Notes under the pieces: model-generated | Seen by the model: the letters and a program-made list of their open reading frames with translations, nothing else | The model's database searches: none | What the model was told of the DNA's origin: nothing | Made by a program: the position numbers and the translations under genes | DNA from: Methylobacterium sp. J-026 | GTDB taxonomy: Bacteria; Pseudomonadota; Alphaproteobacteria; Rhizobiales; Beijerinckiaceae | Reading direction: 5' to 3' | NCBI RefSeq assembly: GCF_022829585.1 | Contig: NZ_JAKSYC010000067.1 | Coordinates: forward strand, 1 to 64,000 | Length of the DNA: 64,000 bases | In this document: positions 1 to 9,470 of the stretch, piece by piece | Numbering within the stretch: position 1 is the first letter of the stretch | Layout: the number at the start of each line of letters is the position of its first letter

Positions 1-1
1 C

Positions 2-1249
2 CCGGGCATCGGCACCGACAGCTTCGGCCGCGACCAGCAGTTCATGAACGTCGACAAGGCGTTCATCCAGTTCGCCGGGCTCACCGCCGGTCGCGCGTCG
101 TCGTTCTTCGACTTCTACGCCCACGACTTCGAGTTCGCCGGCGCCACCGCCGGTTCGGACAATTCCTCCACCAACCTGCTCGCCTACACGGCGACGGTCG
201 GCAACGGCCTGTCGGCGACGCTCTCGATCGAAGATCCGGTCTTCCGCCGGACCCCGATCTTCTCGCCCCAGAATATCTCCGCCACCGTGAATTCGGGGGG
301 CGTGTCGAACTTCGGCGTGACCAACCAGCCGACGCCGGTCTTCGTCGGCTATACCGGCGGCGTCCCGACCCGCTACAGCTACGTCGACAGCATCGAGCGC
401 TCGCGTCTGCCCGACTTCGTCGGCGTCCTGCGCCTCGACCAGGCCTGGGGCTCGGCTCAGCTCTCCGCCGCCACCCACGAGCTGAACATCGGCAACCTGT
501 CGACTGCGACCGCCGTCGGCAGCGGCGGCGTCGTCACCGGCCTCCCGCATACCAACAGCGTGCTGGGCTGGGCAGTGCAGGGCGGCCTGAAGGTCAACGC
601 CCCGTTCATCGCGCCGGGCGACGCCCTGTACCTGCAGGGCGCCTACGGCGAAGGTGCGCAGCTCTACACCGGCTACTCCGCGTTCACGGGGTCCTACACC
701 CAGAGCACCACGACCATCCAGGGCCAGAAGTTCGCCCAGTACTTCTCCGATGCGACGATCAACCCGTTCACGGGCCAGCTGCAGACCTCGACCAGCTTCA
801 CCGCGGTCGCCTCGTACCTGCACTACTGGACGCCGGAATGGCGCTCGGCCGTGTTCGGCTCCTATGGCGAGCAGAGCTTCTCCGCCGGCGCGCGCCTCGC
901 TCAGGGCGCGATCTTCGGTCTGACGAACCCGAACGGCGCCAACAGCTTTGGCTCCAACGCCGTCGGCGTCCCGGGCACCCGGTTCTACCAGCTGAGCCAG
1001 GCGCTGCGCGACACCTACCAGTTCGTGGCCGGCGCGAGCCTGATCTGGTCGCCGGTCAAGGACCTCGATATCGGCGTCGAGGGCTACTACACCCAGATCG
1101 GCTTGAAGAGCGGCCGGGCGATCGACCTCGACAAGAGCCCGGCGGCCTACAGCAACATCGCCGGCATCAACGCCGGTACCTTCGCGGTCCGCACCGCCAC
1201 GCAGGACTCGGTGTCCTCGGTGCGCCTCCGCGTCCAGCGCGACTTCTGA
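2..1249 (+). CDS. Porin, Omp2/porin_2 family (5' end outside window)
   Basis: Outer-membrane beta-barrel porin that lets small hydrophilic solutes diffuse into the periplasm. The reading frame is open from base 2, so the signal peptide and first strands lie upstream of the window and the ATG at 44 is internal. About 415 residues are visible. They show alternating polar and aromatic strands typical of barrels, the segment FIQFAGLTAGRASSFFDFYA that recurs in alphaproteobacterial porins of this family, and the aromatic C-terminus LRVQRDF expected for assembly by the Bam machinery. A rho-independent terminator follows at 1308-1337. The family call is from remembered sequence features; the transported solute cannot be told. 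Confidence 0.9.
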   Translation, partial: PGIGTDSFGRDQQFMNVDKAFIQFAGLTAGRASSFFDFYAHDFEFAGATAGSDNSSTNLLAYTATVGNGLSATLSIEDPVFRRTPIFSPQNISATVNSGGVSNFGVTNQPTPVFVGYTGGVPTRYSYVDSIERSRLPDFVGVLRLDQAWGSAQLSAATHELNIGNLSTATAVGSGGVVTGLPHTNSVLGWAVQGGLKVNAPFIAPGDALYLQGAYGEGAQLYTGYSAFTGSYTQSTTTIQGQKFAQYFSDATINPFTGQLQTSTSFTAVASYLHYWTPEWRSAVFGSYGEQSFSAGARLAQGAIFGLTNPNGANSFGSNAVGVPGTRFYQLSQALRDTYQFVAGASLIWSPVKDLDIGVEGYYTQIGLKSGRAIDLDKSPAAYSNIAGINAGTFAVRTATQDSVSSVRLRVQRDF

Positions 1250-1258
1250 TGCGAGTGT

Positions 1259-1286
1259 CGGCGCCGGGATTTCGGTCCCGGCGCCG
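1259..1286. repeat. Perfect GC-rich hairpin after porin gene
   Basis: An 11-bp perfect stem (arms 1259-1269 and 1276-1286) closes a six-base loop ten bases after the porin stop codon. There is no T-tract after it, so on its own it is more likely an mRNA 3'-end stabiliser or pause structure than a terminator. A real terminator follows about 20 bases later. Confidence 0.6.
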
Positions 1287-1307
1287 GCCCCGTGCGAGAC
1301 AACTTGC

Positions 1308-1337
1308 GAGGCCCGGCTCCGTGCCGGGTCTCTTTTT
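1308..1337 (+). terminator. Rho-independent terminator of the porin gene
   Basis: A ten-pair stem (one G-T pair) with core GCCCGGC/GCCGGGT and a five-base loop is followed directly by CTC and five T residues. It lies about 60 bases downstream of the porin stop and separates it from the carboxylate transporter genes. Confidence 0.8.
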
Positions 1338-1696
1338 CGGGCGCAGCGCCCGATCGACTGTGCCAGCGTCCGTCCCGCCGCCGACGACGAAAGGCGACAA
1401 GACCATGTCCGCCAGCTGATCGCCGGCTATCGGAAATAAATGACGCACCATCAAAGGATGCGCCACCGGACTTGAACCCGCGACGCCCGATGCCTCCGCC
1501 GACGGGCGCCTCAACCCCGTCCGCGGTACAGGTTGCGCCCTTTGTTCCCCGCATCGCGTTGCCGCCCCTGGCCGGCGCTGATACGCCGAACGTCACTGTA
1601 TCTCCGCAGACCGTGCGGACCTTGACGGACCGTGTCCGCGAGGCGCGGCGAAGCCCGAAGCGGCCCGTGCGTGGTGCGTGATCCAGGGGGGATGCC
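1338..1696. other. Intergenic region upstream of the carboxylate transporter
   Basis: No credible gene is seen. The open frames on both strands here are low-complexity Arg/Pro/Ser products typical of antisense reading in GC-rich DNA. Around 1460-1500 the minus strand carries a stretch resembling a tRNA T-arm, but it does not fold into a tRNA. The promoter of the downstream transporter pair presumably lies here; I could not pick out a clear -35/-10 pair. Confidence 0.5.
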
Positions 1697-3079
1697 ATGA
1701 CCAGCACCGCCACCACGAGCCCGGTTCCCGCGCCGGTGGACGACCGGCTCGGAGAGGGCCGGGCCGCCGGGTCCTGGCCGGAGCGCTGGTGGCGCCTCGT
1801 CGATCTCAAGATCGGCATCATCCCGCTGCCGATCTACCTCGTGCTGGCAATCCTGCTCGCGATCCTGGTCCAGGAGGGCGAGATCAAGCCAGACGGGCCG
1901 ACCATGATCGCCGTGCTGGTGATGGGTGGCTTCACCTGCGCGGAGATCGGCAAGCGCATCCCGATCCTGCGGAGCATCGGCGCCGGGGCGATCTTCGCGA
2001 CCTTCATCCCCTCGGCCCTCGTCTACTACGCGCTGGTGCCGGCGCAGATGGTGAAGGCGATCACCGATTTCACCAAGTTCACCAACTTCCTCTACATCTA
2101 CATCGCCACGATCATCGTCGGCTCGATCCTGGGGATGGACCGCGAGGTCCTGATCAAGGGCTTCCTCAAGATCTTCGCGCCGCTCGCCGCGGGGTCCGTG
2201 GCCGCGGCCCTCGTGGGCACGCTGGTCGGAACGCTGCTCGGTCTCGGTCCCTACAAGACCTTTTTCTTCATCGTGGTGCCGATCATGGCCGGCGGTGTCG
2301 GCGAGGGGGCGATCCCGCTCTCCATCGGCTACGCGGCAATCCTCGGCCAGCAGCAGGGCGTGATCTTCGCCCAGGTCCTGCCGCCGGTGATGCTGGGCTC
2401 GCTCACGGCCATCATCTTCGCCGGCACCCTCAATTCCGTCGGCAAGCGCTATCCCCGCCTCACCGGCGAGGGGCGCCTCCAGCCCGATTCGGACACGATG
2501 AAGTCGAGCGACGCGCAGGCCAAGTCAGAGGCGGCGCGCGGACAGATCGATCCCGCCACGATCGCCGCCGCGGGGCTCACCGCCATCACCCTCTACCTGC
2601 TCGGCGTGATGGCCCACCACCTGGTCGGGCTCCCGGCGCCCGTGGCGATGCTGTTCCTGGCGGTCTTCGCCAAGCTCGCCAGCGCCGTGTCGCCCCATCT
2701 CCAGGCCGGCGGCTTCGTGGTCTACAAGTTCGTCCAGGTCTCGATGACCTACCCGCTGCTCTTCGCCATCGGCGTCGCGCTCACCCCCTGGAACGAACTG
2801 ATGGCCGCCTTCACCCTGGTGAACCTGATCACCATCGTGTCGACGGTGGCGACGCTGATGGTGACGGGCTTCTTCGTCGGACGCTGGCTCGGCATGTACC
2901 CGATCGAGACCGCCATCGTGAACGCCTGCCACAGCGGTCAGGGCGGCACCGGCGACGTGGCGATCCTCACGGCGGCCAACCGCATGGCGCTGATGCCCTT
3001 CGCGCAGATCGCCACCCGCATCGGCGGCGCGCTGACCGTGACCGGCACGATCATCGCCATGCAATGGATCGGGGCCTGA
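1697..3079 (+). CDS. 2-hydroxycarboxylate transporter family (CitS/MleP-like) carrier
   Basis: Inner-membrane secondary carrier for citrate, malate or related 2-hydroxy di/tricarboxylates, driven by Na+ or H+. The 460-residue length and many hydrophobic segments fit the family. Both reentrant-loop signatures are visible: GGVGEGAIPLS near residue 199 and GQGGTGDVAIL near residue 414, the inverted-repeat GGxG motifs that define 2HCT proteins. An AGGGGG ribosome-binding site precedes the ATG. It is followed after 24 bases by an MFS citrate-type symporter on the same strand, so the two probably share a transcript. The exact substrate and coupling ion are inference. Confidence 0.9.
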   Translation: MTSTATTSPVPAPVDDRLGEGRAAGSWPERWWRLVDLKIGIIPLPIYLVLAILLAILVQEGEIKPDGPTMIAVLVMGGFTCAEIGKRIPILRSIGAGAIFATFIPSALVYYALVPAQMVKAITDFTKFTNFLYIYIATIIVGSILGMDREVLIKGFLKIFAPLAAGSVAAALVGTLVGTLLGLGPYKTFFFIVVPIMAGGVGEGAIPLSIGYAAILGQQQGVIFAQVLPPVMLGSLTAIIFAGTLNSVGKRYPRLTGEGRLQPDSDTMKSSDAQAKSEAARGQIDPATIAAAGLTAITLYLLGVMAHHLVGLPAPVAMLFLAVFAKLASAVSPHLQAGGFVVYKFVQVSMTYPLLFAIGVALTPWNELMAAFTLVNLITIVSTVATLMVTGFFVGRWLGMYPIETAIVNACHSGQGGTGDVAILTAANRMALMPFAQIATRIGGALTVTGTIIAMQWIGA

Positions 3080-3103
3080 GCGGCCCCCAGGGAGCGTGGA
3101 ATC

Positions 3104-4411
3104 ATGTCCGGTGATCCGGGTGCCGTCGAGGCGACCCTCAAATCCAGGATCGGAGCGATCCTCCGCGCCACGAGCGGCAATTTCCTGGAGATGTTCGACT
3201 TCTTCCTGTTCGGGTTCTACGCCACCGCCATCGCGAAGGCGTTCTTCCCCTCGGGCAACGAGACCACCGAGCTGCTGCTGACCTTCGGCACGTTCTGGCT
3301 CGGCGCTCTGATGCGCCCCCTCGGGGCGATCGTGCTCGGCGCCTATATCGACCGGATCGGGCGCCGGAAGGGCCTGATCGTCACCCTGGCGATCATGGCG
3401 AGCGGCACCGTGCTCATCGCCTTCTGCCCGAGCTACGCCACGATCGGCCTCGCGGCTCCGCTGATCGTGCTCGCCGGGCGCCTGCTGCAGGGGTTCTCGG
3501 CGGGCGTCGAGATCGGCGGCGTCTCGATCTACCTCTTCGAGATCGCCACGCCGCAGCGGCGCGGCTTCTACACGTCGTTCCAGTCGGCGAGCCAGCAGGT
3601 GGCGATCCTGTTCGCCGCCCTGATCGGCTACGGGCTCAACGCCTTCCTGACCAAGCAGCAGGTCGGCGATTTCGGCTGGCGGATCCCGTTCCTGATCGGC
3701 TGCCTGATCGTGCCGTTCATCTTCTTCATCCGGCGCTCGCTCCAGGAGACGGCGGCCTTCGCCAAGCGGACCCATCACCCCGGGACGCGCGAGATCCTCA
3801 CGACCGTCGCCGCCAACTGGCGGATCGTCCTGCTCGGCATGATGCTGACGACGATGACCACGGTGACCTTCTACATGATCACCGTCTACACCCCGACATT
3901 CGGCAAGACCGTCCTCAAGCTCACCGAGACCGACAGCCTGCTGGTGACGGTGTGCGTGGCCATCACCAACTTCGTCTGGCTGCCGGTGGGCGGGGCGATC
4001 TCGGACTCGGTCGGCCGCAAGCCGGTGCTGCTGACGATCTCAATCCTGTCGCTGCTGACGACCTACCCGGCCCTGCACTGGCTCGTCGCTGATCCGACTT
4101 TCGCCAAGATGCTCGCGGTCGAATTGTGGTTCTCGTTCTTCTTCGGGGTCTACAACGGCGCGATGGTGGTCTCGCTGTCGGAGGTCGTGCCGGCCCACGT
4201 TCGGGCGAGCGGCTTCTCTTTGGCCTACAGCCTCGCCACCGCCCTGTTCGGCACGGCCACCCCGATGGTCTCGACCTATCTGATCGAGAAGACCGGCGAC
4301 CGCGCGGCACCGAGCTACTGGCTGATGGCAGCGGCCGCCTGCGGCATCGTCGCGACGCTCAGCCTGTTTGGAGGCAGGCCCACGGCCGCGCGAAGCCTCA
4401 TACCGGCCTGA
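3104..4411 (+). CDS. MFS citrate:proton-type symporter (CitA/TcuC-like)
   Basis: Twelve-helix major facilitator of the metabolite:H+ symporter family, for uptake of citrate, tricarballylate or a related tricarboxylate. The N-terminus [17 protein letters not shown] is the hallmark start of this family (ProP/CitA/TcuC type). The loop motif DRIGRRKGL near residue 86 and its half-repeat [10 protein letters not shown] near residue 300 are the conserved loop 2-3 and 8-9 signatures. [15 protein letters not shown] in helix 4 also fits. Length is 435 residues, usual for the family. It sits just downstream of a CitS-type carrier, suggesting a carboxylate-uptake operon with two energetically different carriers. 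A TcuA-like flavoprotein that could act on the same substrate class lies 16 kb away. Confidence 0.88.
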   Translation: MSGDPGAVEATLKSRIGAILRATSGNFLEMFDFFLFGFYATAIAKAFFPSGNETTELLLTFGTFWLGALMRPLGAIVLGAYIDRIGRRKGLIVTLAIMASGTVLIAFCPSYATIGLAAPLIVLAGRLLQGFSAGVEIGGVSIYLFEIATPQRRGFYTSFQSASQQVAILFAALIGYGLNAFLTKQQVGDFGWRIPFLIGCLIVPFIFFIRRSLQETAAFAKRTHHPGTREILTTVAANWRIVLLGMMLTTMTTVTFYMITVYTPTFGKTVLKLTETDSLLVTVCVAITNFVWLPVGGAISDSVGRKPVLLTISILSLLTTYPALHWLVADPTFAKMLAVELWFSFFFGVYNGAMVVSLSEVVPAHVRASGFSLAYSLATALFGTATPMVSTYLIEKTGDRAAPSYWLMAAAACGIVATLSLFGGRPTAARSLIPA

Positions 4412-4578
4412 CGAAAAGTGGGGGGCCCCGCGAGGCCTGCGCCCTCTCCAGGGCGTGGACGGCCTCGGCGAAGCACCCCCGGGGTCACAGCGCATTGCCG
4501 CGACGTTTTAACGATGCCGCCGAGCGGCAAAGGTTTCATGGGACCTTTGTCTGGCCCCCCGAAAAGTCCGGCAGCCCG

Positions 4579-4761
4579 TCAGGAGATCAGGTCGAGCCTG
4601 GCCGCCTCGATACCATTGGCGCGGATCGTGTCCGGAATGGCCTTGAAGTCCCGATAGCCCGCCTCGCGCGCCATGGCGTCGAGCGCCGTCTGCTCGTCGT
4701 CGGCCGCACCGGTCCAGAGCACGGCGCCGCTGGTCGTCTGCTTGATCTGAAAGATGCTCAT
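4579..4761 (-). CDS. Small conserved hypothetical protein, 60 aa
   Basis: A 60-residue soluble protein starting MSIFQIKQTTSGAVLW and rich in Asp, Glu and Ala. The start is chosen because an AAAAGG ribosome-binding site lies just upstream and the composition changes from low-complexity to protein-like at this ATG. The mix of residues (single Trp, even hydrophobics, no Pro/Arg excess) differs from antisense frames around it. It resembles short orphan proteins common in Methylobacterium, but I do not recognise a named domain. It lies between the MFS symporter gene and a divergently transcribed RND efflux operon. Function unknown. Confidence 0.6.
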   Translation of the reverse strand: MSIFQIKQTTSGAVLWTGAADDEQTALDAMAREAGYRDFKAIPDTIRANGIEAARLDLIS

Positions 4762-5005
4762 CGAACCTTTTCCCGGTCGCAACAAGTCCAGTGTGGGAAC
4801 AACGTCGCGGTCCCCGGCGGGTTGCAGGAAAACGATCGAAAAGCGGCACGCGCCTGCACATGACGACATGCGGCGTGTGGTCCGGCGACGGGCTCCTCGT
4901 CCGGCGCTACATTCGGTCTTGGTGACGACAATACGCCATGAAAACGCCGAGCTACCCAGCGAGGAAGCTGCGTGAAGACTCGAGCGCCGACTGCGAGGCC
5001 CCGTC

Positions 5006-6244
5006 GTGAACTCTGTGTGTTGGCGCGTGTCTCGCCTCTCTCTCCTGTGCGGGCTCGCGATCCTGGCTACGGCGCAGGCCCGGGCGGTCGAGAGCGCCGC
5101 CGTCCCTGACGCCGCCGCCATCGCGCCCGCCGTCACCGTCGTCCCGGCGGAGAGCCGCGAGATCGTCGAGCGGGCGGTCGTCACCGGCACGCTGGTCCCC
5201 CGGGACGAGATCCTCGTCTCCCCCGAGGTCGAGGGCCTGCGCATCACCGATCTCCTCGTCGAGGAGGGGGATCGCGTCGCCAAGGGACAGGTGCTCGCAC
5301 GCCTCTCCCAGGAGATGATCGTCACCCAGGAGGCGTCGAATACGGCGGCGATCGCCCGGGCTCAGGCGGCCATCGTCCAGGCCCAGAGTCAGATCGTCCA
5401 GGCGGAGGCCGCCAATGTCGAGGCCAAGCAGGCGCTCGAACGCGCGCAGGCGCTGGCCAAGACCGGCAACTCCACCGCGGCCGTGCTGGAGCAGCGCGTC
5501 TCGGCGGCCCAGGGGGCCGAGGGCCGGCTCGCCGCCGCCCAGGGCGGCCTGCAATCCGCGCAGGCCGACCTCGCCACCGCCCGGGCGGCGGGATCCGAGA
5601 TCGCCCTGCGGCGGGCGCGCACCGACATCCGCGCCCCGGAGGCCGGCATCGTCAACCGCCGCACCGCCCGGGTCGGCGCCACCGCCACGGCTGTGGGCGA
5701 GCCGCTGTTCCGGCTGATCGCCCGAGGCGAGATCGAGCTGGAGGGCGAGGTGCCGGAGACCTCGCTGGCGCGCATCCAGGTGGGCAACCCGGCGAGCCTC
5801 GATCTCGATGACGGCCGGCACCTCACGGGCGCGGTGCGCCGGGTCTATCCGGAGGTCGAACGGGCGACACGCCTCGGCAAGATCCGTATCCGGCTCGCCG
5901 AGGATCCGGCCCTGCGGATCGGCGCCTTCGCCCGCGGCAACGTGGAGGTGGCGCGCCGCACGGGCGTCGCGGTGCCGGTCTCCAGCCTGCTCTACGCTGC
6001 CGACGGCCAAGCCAGCGTGCTCGTGGTGAAGGATGGCCGCGTCGAGGCCCGGACCGTCGCGACGGGCCTCTCCGCCGAGGGCTTCACGGAGATCCGTTCC
6101 GGGGTCGCCGCCGGCGAGAGCATCGTGGCCCGCGCCGGCAGCTTCCTGCGCGACGGCGACCGGGTGCGGGCCGTGGCCGCTCCTGTCAGCACACCGATGG
6201 CCGCCCCCATGGCTGCCCCCATGGCCGACGCGGCCCCGCGGTAG
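5006..6244 (+). CDS. RND efflux periplasmic adaptor (membrane fusion protein)
   Basis: Periplasmic adaptor linking an inner-membrane RND pump to an outer-membrane channel. The GTG start gives an N-terminal signal sequence (LSLLCGLAILATAQARA) with a likely cleavage after ARA. The lipoyl half-motif EGLRITDLLVEEGDRVAKGQ follows, then an Ala/Gln-rich alpha-hairpin coiled coil around residues 110-195, the second lipoyl half (RTDIRAPEAGIVNRRTARVG), a beta-barrel and a membrane-proximal domain. Length 412 fits MexA/AcrA relatives. It ends eight bases before the pump gene, so the two are co-transcribed. No outer-membrane factor gene is adjacent, so a TolC-type channel must be encoded elsewhere. Confidence 0.92.
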   Translation: MNSVCWRVSRLSLLCGLAILATAQARAVESAAVPDAAAIAPAVTVVPAESREIVERAVVTGTLVPRDEILVSPEVEGLRITDLLVEEGDRVAKGQVLARLSQEMIVTQEASNTAAIARAQAAIVQAQSQIVQAEAANVEAKQALERAQALAKTGNSTAAVLEQRVSAAQGAEGRLAAAQGGLQSAQADLATARAAGSEIALRRARTDIRAPEAGIVNRRTARVGATATAVGEPLFRLIARGEIELEGEVPETSLARIQVGNPASLDLDDGRHLTGAVRRVYPEVERATRLGKIRIRLAEDPALRIGAFARGNVEVARRTGVAVPVSSLLYAADGQASVLVVKDGRVEARTVATGLSAEGFTEIRSGVAAGESIVARAGSFLRDGDRVRAVAAPVSTPMAAPMAAPMADAAPR

Positions 6245-6252
6245 GATCAGCC

Positions 6253-9200
6253 ATGCGCCTCAACATCTCCGCCTGGGCGATCCGGAAGCCGCTCCCTTCG
6301 GTGGTGCTGTTCCTGGTCCTGATGATCCTCGGTCTCGTCAGCTTCCGCACGCTGCCAATCACCCGGTTCCCGAACATCGACATCCCGATCGTCTCGGTGA
6401 CGATCACCCAATCGGGCGCCGCGCCGGCCGAGCTGCAGACCCAGGTCACCAAATGGGTCGAGGATTCGGTCGCCGGGGTGAAGGGCGTCAAGCACATCCT
6501 GTCGACGATCACCGAGGGCATCTCGACGACGACGATCGAGTTCCGCCTGGAGGTGAACCAGGACCGGGCGACCAACGACGTCAAGGACGCCATCGCCAAG
6601 ATCCGCCAGAACCTGCCGCGCACCATCGACGAGCCGATCGTGTCCCGGGTCGAGATCGCCGGGCTGCCGATCATGGTCTACGGCGCCTCTGCGCCGGCCA
6701 TGACGCCCGAGGACCTGTCGTGGTTCGTGGACGACGTGGTCGCCCGCAGCCTCCAGAGCGTGAAGGGCGTGGGCGGCGTCGAGCGGCTGGGCGGCGTCGC
6801 CCGGGAGATCCGCGTCACCCTGAAGCCCGACCGGCTGCTGGCGCTCGGCATCACCGCCGCCGACGTGAACCGGCAGTTGCGCTTGACCTCCGCCGACATG
6901 GCCGGCGGCCGGGCGGAGATCGGCGGCCAGGAACAGTCGATCCGGGCGCTTGCCGCCTCGGCGAGCCTCGACACGCTGGCCAAGACCTCCATCGTCGTCC
7001 CGGGCAACCGCAAGGTCCGCCTCGACGAGCTGGCGACCCTCTCGGACACCGCCGAGGAGCCGCGCACCTTCGCGCGCTTCAACGGCGAGCCGGTGGTGGC
7101 CTTCGCGATCTCCCGGGCGAGCGGCGCCAGCGACGCCGACGTCTCGGTCGGGGTGGCCAAGAAAATCGCAGCGCTTCACGCGGCCAATCCCGATGTGCGC
7201 TTCGACCTGATCGACACCAGCGTCGACAATACGATCGGCAATTACCACTCGGCCATGATGGGGCTGATCGAGGGCGCCGCCCTCGCGGTCGTCGTGGTGC
7301 TGCTGTTCCTGCGGGACTGGCGGGCGACGCTGATCGCCGCGGTGGCGCTGCCGCTCTCGGTGCTGCCGACCTTCTGGGTGATGAGCGCGCTCGGCTTCTC
7401 GCTCAATGCCGTGAGCCTGCTGGCGATCACCCTGGTCACGGGCATCCTGGTGGACGACGCGATCGTGGAGATCGAGAACATCGTCCGGCACATGCGGATG
7501 GGGAAAACACCATACCGGGCCGCTCTGGAGGCGGCGGACGAGATCGGGCTCGCGGTCATCGCCATCACGGCGACGATCATGGCGATCTTCTCGCCCGTGT
7601 CGTTCATGGGCGGCATCGCCGGCCAGTATTTCAAGCAGTTCGGCCTGACCATCGCGGCGGCGGTGTTCATGTCGCTGCTCGTCGCGCGCCTGATCACGCC
7701 GCTGCTCGCCGCCTATTTCCTGCGCGACCACGGGCCGGACCACACGCGGGACGGCGTCGTGATGCGCGGCTACACCCGCCTCGTGGCCTGGTCGGTCCGG
7801 CACAAGTTCATCACGCTGGTCCTGGGCATCGCGTGCTTCGCCGCCTCGATCGCCTCCACGGGCCTGCTGCCCGCGGGCTTCCTGCCGGCGGAGGATCAGG
7901 CGCGGACGCTGTTCGTCCTCGAATTGCCGCCGGGCGCCCGGCTCGCGGACACGGTCCAAGTCACCGACCGGATCGAGGCGAAGATCCGCGCACTTCCTGA
8001 AGTGAAGAGCGTGTTCGTGGACGGGGGCCGCCAGCTGCCCGCCAAGAAGGAGGTGCGGCTGGCGAGCCTCACCATCAATCTCACCCCGAAGAACACCCGC
8101 CACCGGACGCAGAAGCAGGTCGATGCCGAGGTCGCGGCGATCCTGCGCGAGGAGCCGGATCTGCGCTTCTGGGCCCTGCGCGAGAATGGGCAGCGGGACC
8201 TCGCGCTGATCATCGCGGGACCCGACAAGGCGGTGGTGGCGGAGGTCGCCGCCAAGCTCCAGCGCGAGGCCCAGCGGGTTCCCTTCCTCGTCAACGTCAT
8301 GTCGACGGCGCCCCTGGACCGGACCGAGGTCCGGATCCGGCCGAAGCCCGGGGTGGCGGCCGATCTCGGCGTCAGCACCGACACCATCGCGGAGACCGTG
8401 CGGGTCGGCACGATCGGCGACATCGGCATGAACCTCGCCAAGTTCAACGCCACCGATCGGCAGGTGCCGATCCGGGTTCAGTTACCCGAGAGCCTGCGCG
8501 GCCGGCTCTCCGAACTCGAAACCCTGAAGGTGCCGGTCAAGGGCGGGGCCGCGGTCCCGCTCGCCACCGTGGCCGATATCAGCCTCGGCCAGGGCCCCAC
8601 GGGCATCGACCGCTACGACCGCGCGGTGCGCGTCGCCCTGGAGGGCGACATGCAGGGCACGGACGCGCTGGCGGAGCTAATCACCCAGGTCATGAACCTG
8701 CCCACCGCCAAAAATCTGCCGCCCGGGGTCACGATCAGCCAGACCGGCGACGCCGAGGTGATGGGTGAGGTGTTCGAGGGTTTCGCGCTCGCCATGGGCG
8801 CCGGCCTGATGATGGTGTTCGGCGTGCTGATCCTGCTGTTCGGCAACTTCCTCCAGCCGATGACCATCCTGTTCTCGCTGCCGCTCTCCATCGGCGGCGC
8901 GATCCTGGCGCTGTTGATCTGCCACATGCCGATCTCGATGCCGGTGGTGATCGGCATCCTGATGCTGATGGGCGTCGTGACCAAGAACGCGATCATGCTG
9001 GTCGACTTCGCCGTCGAGCAGATTCGCGCGGGCGTCGACCGCAACACCGCCATCGTCGATGCCGGCCGCAAGCGCGCGCGGCCGATCGTGATGACCACCA
9101 TCGCCATGGCGGCCGGCATGGTGCCCTCCGCGATGGCGCTGGGCATCGGCGGCGAGTTCCGCTCCCCCATGGCGGTGGCGGTGATCGGCGGCCTGATCGT

Positions 9201-9393
9201 GTCGACGGTGCTGTCGCTGGTCTTCGTGCCGGCGATCTTCGTGCTGATGGACGACCTCTCGCACCTGCTCAAGCGGATGTTCGGCCGCTTCGTGGGCATG
9301 CGGGACGAGCCGGAGGACGCGCCGGGCTACGGCGAGGCGCGCCACCCGGCCAATGACGGCCGGGCGCTGCCGCCTCGGATCGCGGCGGAATAG
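6253..9393 (+). CDS. RND efflux pump permease (AcrB/MexB superfamily)
   Basis: Proton-driven trimeric inner-membrane pump, 1046 residues, the normal length for hydrophobe/amphiphile efflux RND proteins. It has a transmembrane segment at the N-terminus, two large periplasmic loops and two blocks of helices. The proton-relay aspartate pair is present as VDDAIVEIEN (D401/D402) in helix 4, and the partner lysine in VVTKNAIMLVDF (about K911) in helix 10. The stretch EFRSPMAVAVIGGLIVSTVL is the conserved C-terminal-half motif. It is the second gene of a two-gene operon with its adaptor. The sequence is closer to the general MexF/MdtB-like groups than to heavy-metal (CusA) pumps; the substrate is not predictable. 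Confidence 0.93.
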   Translation: MRLNISAWAIRKPLPSVVLFLVLMILGLVSFRTLPITRFPNIDIPIVSVTITQSGAAPAELQTQVTKWVEDSVAGVKGVKHILSTITEGISTTTIEFRLEVNQDRATNDVKDAIAKIRQNLPRTIDEPIVSRVEIAGLPIMVYGASAPAMTPEDLSWFVDDVVARSLQSVKGVGGVERLGGVAREIRVTLKPDRLLALGITAADVNRQLRLTSADMAGGRAEIGGQEQSIRALAASASLDTLAKTSIVVPGNRKVRLDELATLSDTAEEPRTFARFNGEPVVAFAISRASGASDADVSVGVAKKIAALHAANPDVRFDLIDTSVDNTIGNYHSAMMGLIEGAALAVVVVLLFLRDWRATLIAAVALPLSVLPTFWVMSALGFSLNAVSLLAITLVTGILVDDAIVEIENIVRHMRMGKTPYRAALEAADEIGLAVIAITATIMAIFSPVSFMGGIAGQYFKQFGLTIAAAVFMSLLVARLITPLLAAYFLRDHGPDHTRDGVVMRGYTRLVAWSVRHKFITLVLGIACFAASIASTGLLPAGFLPAEDQARTLFVLELPPGARLADTVQVTDRIEAKIRALPEVKSVFVDGGRQLPAKKEVRLASLTINLTPKNTRHRTQKQVDAEVAAILREEPDLRFWALRENGQRDLALIIAGPDKAVVAEVAAKLQREAQRVPFLVNVMSTAPLDRTEVRIRPKPGVAADLGVSTDTIAETVRVGTIGDIGMNLAKFNATDRQVPIRVQLPESLRGRLSELETLKVPVKGGAAVPLATVADISLGQGPTGIDRYDRAVRVALEGDMQGTDALAELITQVMNLPTAKNLPPGVTISQTGDAEVMGEVFEGFALAMGAGLMMVFGVLILLFGNFLQPMTILFSLPLSIGGAILALLICHMPISMPVVIGILMLMGVVTKNAIMLVDFAVEQIRAGVDRNTAIVDAGRKRARPIVMTTIAMAAGMVPSAMALGIGGEFRSPMAVAVIGGLIVSTVLSLVFVPAIFVLMDDLSHLLKRMFGRFVGMRDEPEDAPGYGEARHPANDGRALPPRIAAE

Positions 9394-9470
9394 GCCGCCG
9401 CCGCGCATTGCGCACGCGGCCGCGATGGGCTGTGACTCCCGCCGACGAATCAACGGGGACTCGCGAAACA

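Noticed and set aside
1455..1515. Minus-strand stretch resembling the T-arm and 3' end of a tRNA
   Set aside because: The T-loop sequence is present but the T-stem has mismatches and no matching acceptor, D-arm or anticodon arm was found. At most a degenerate fragment.
6247..8103. Long minus-strand open frame
   Set aside because: Lies entirely opposite the RND pump gene; composition (Arg, His, Asp repeats) is typical of antisense reading.
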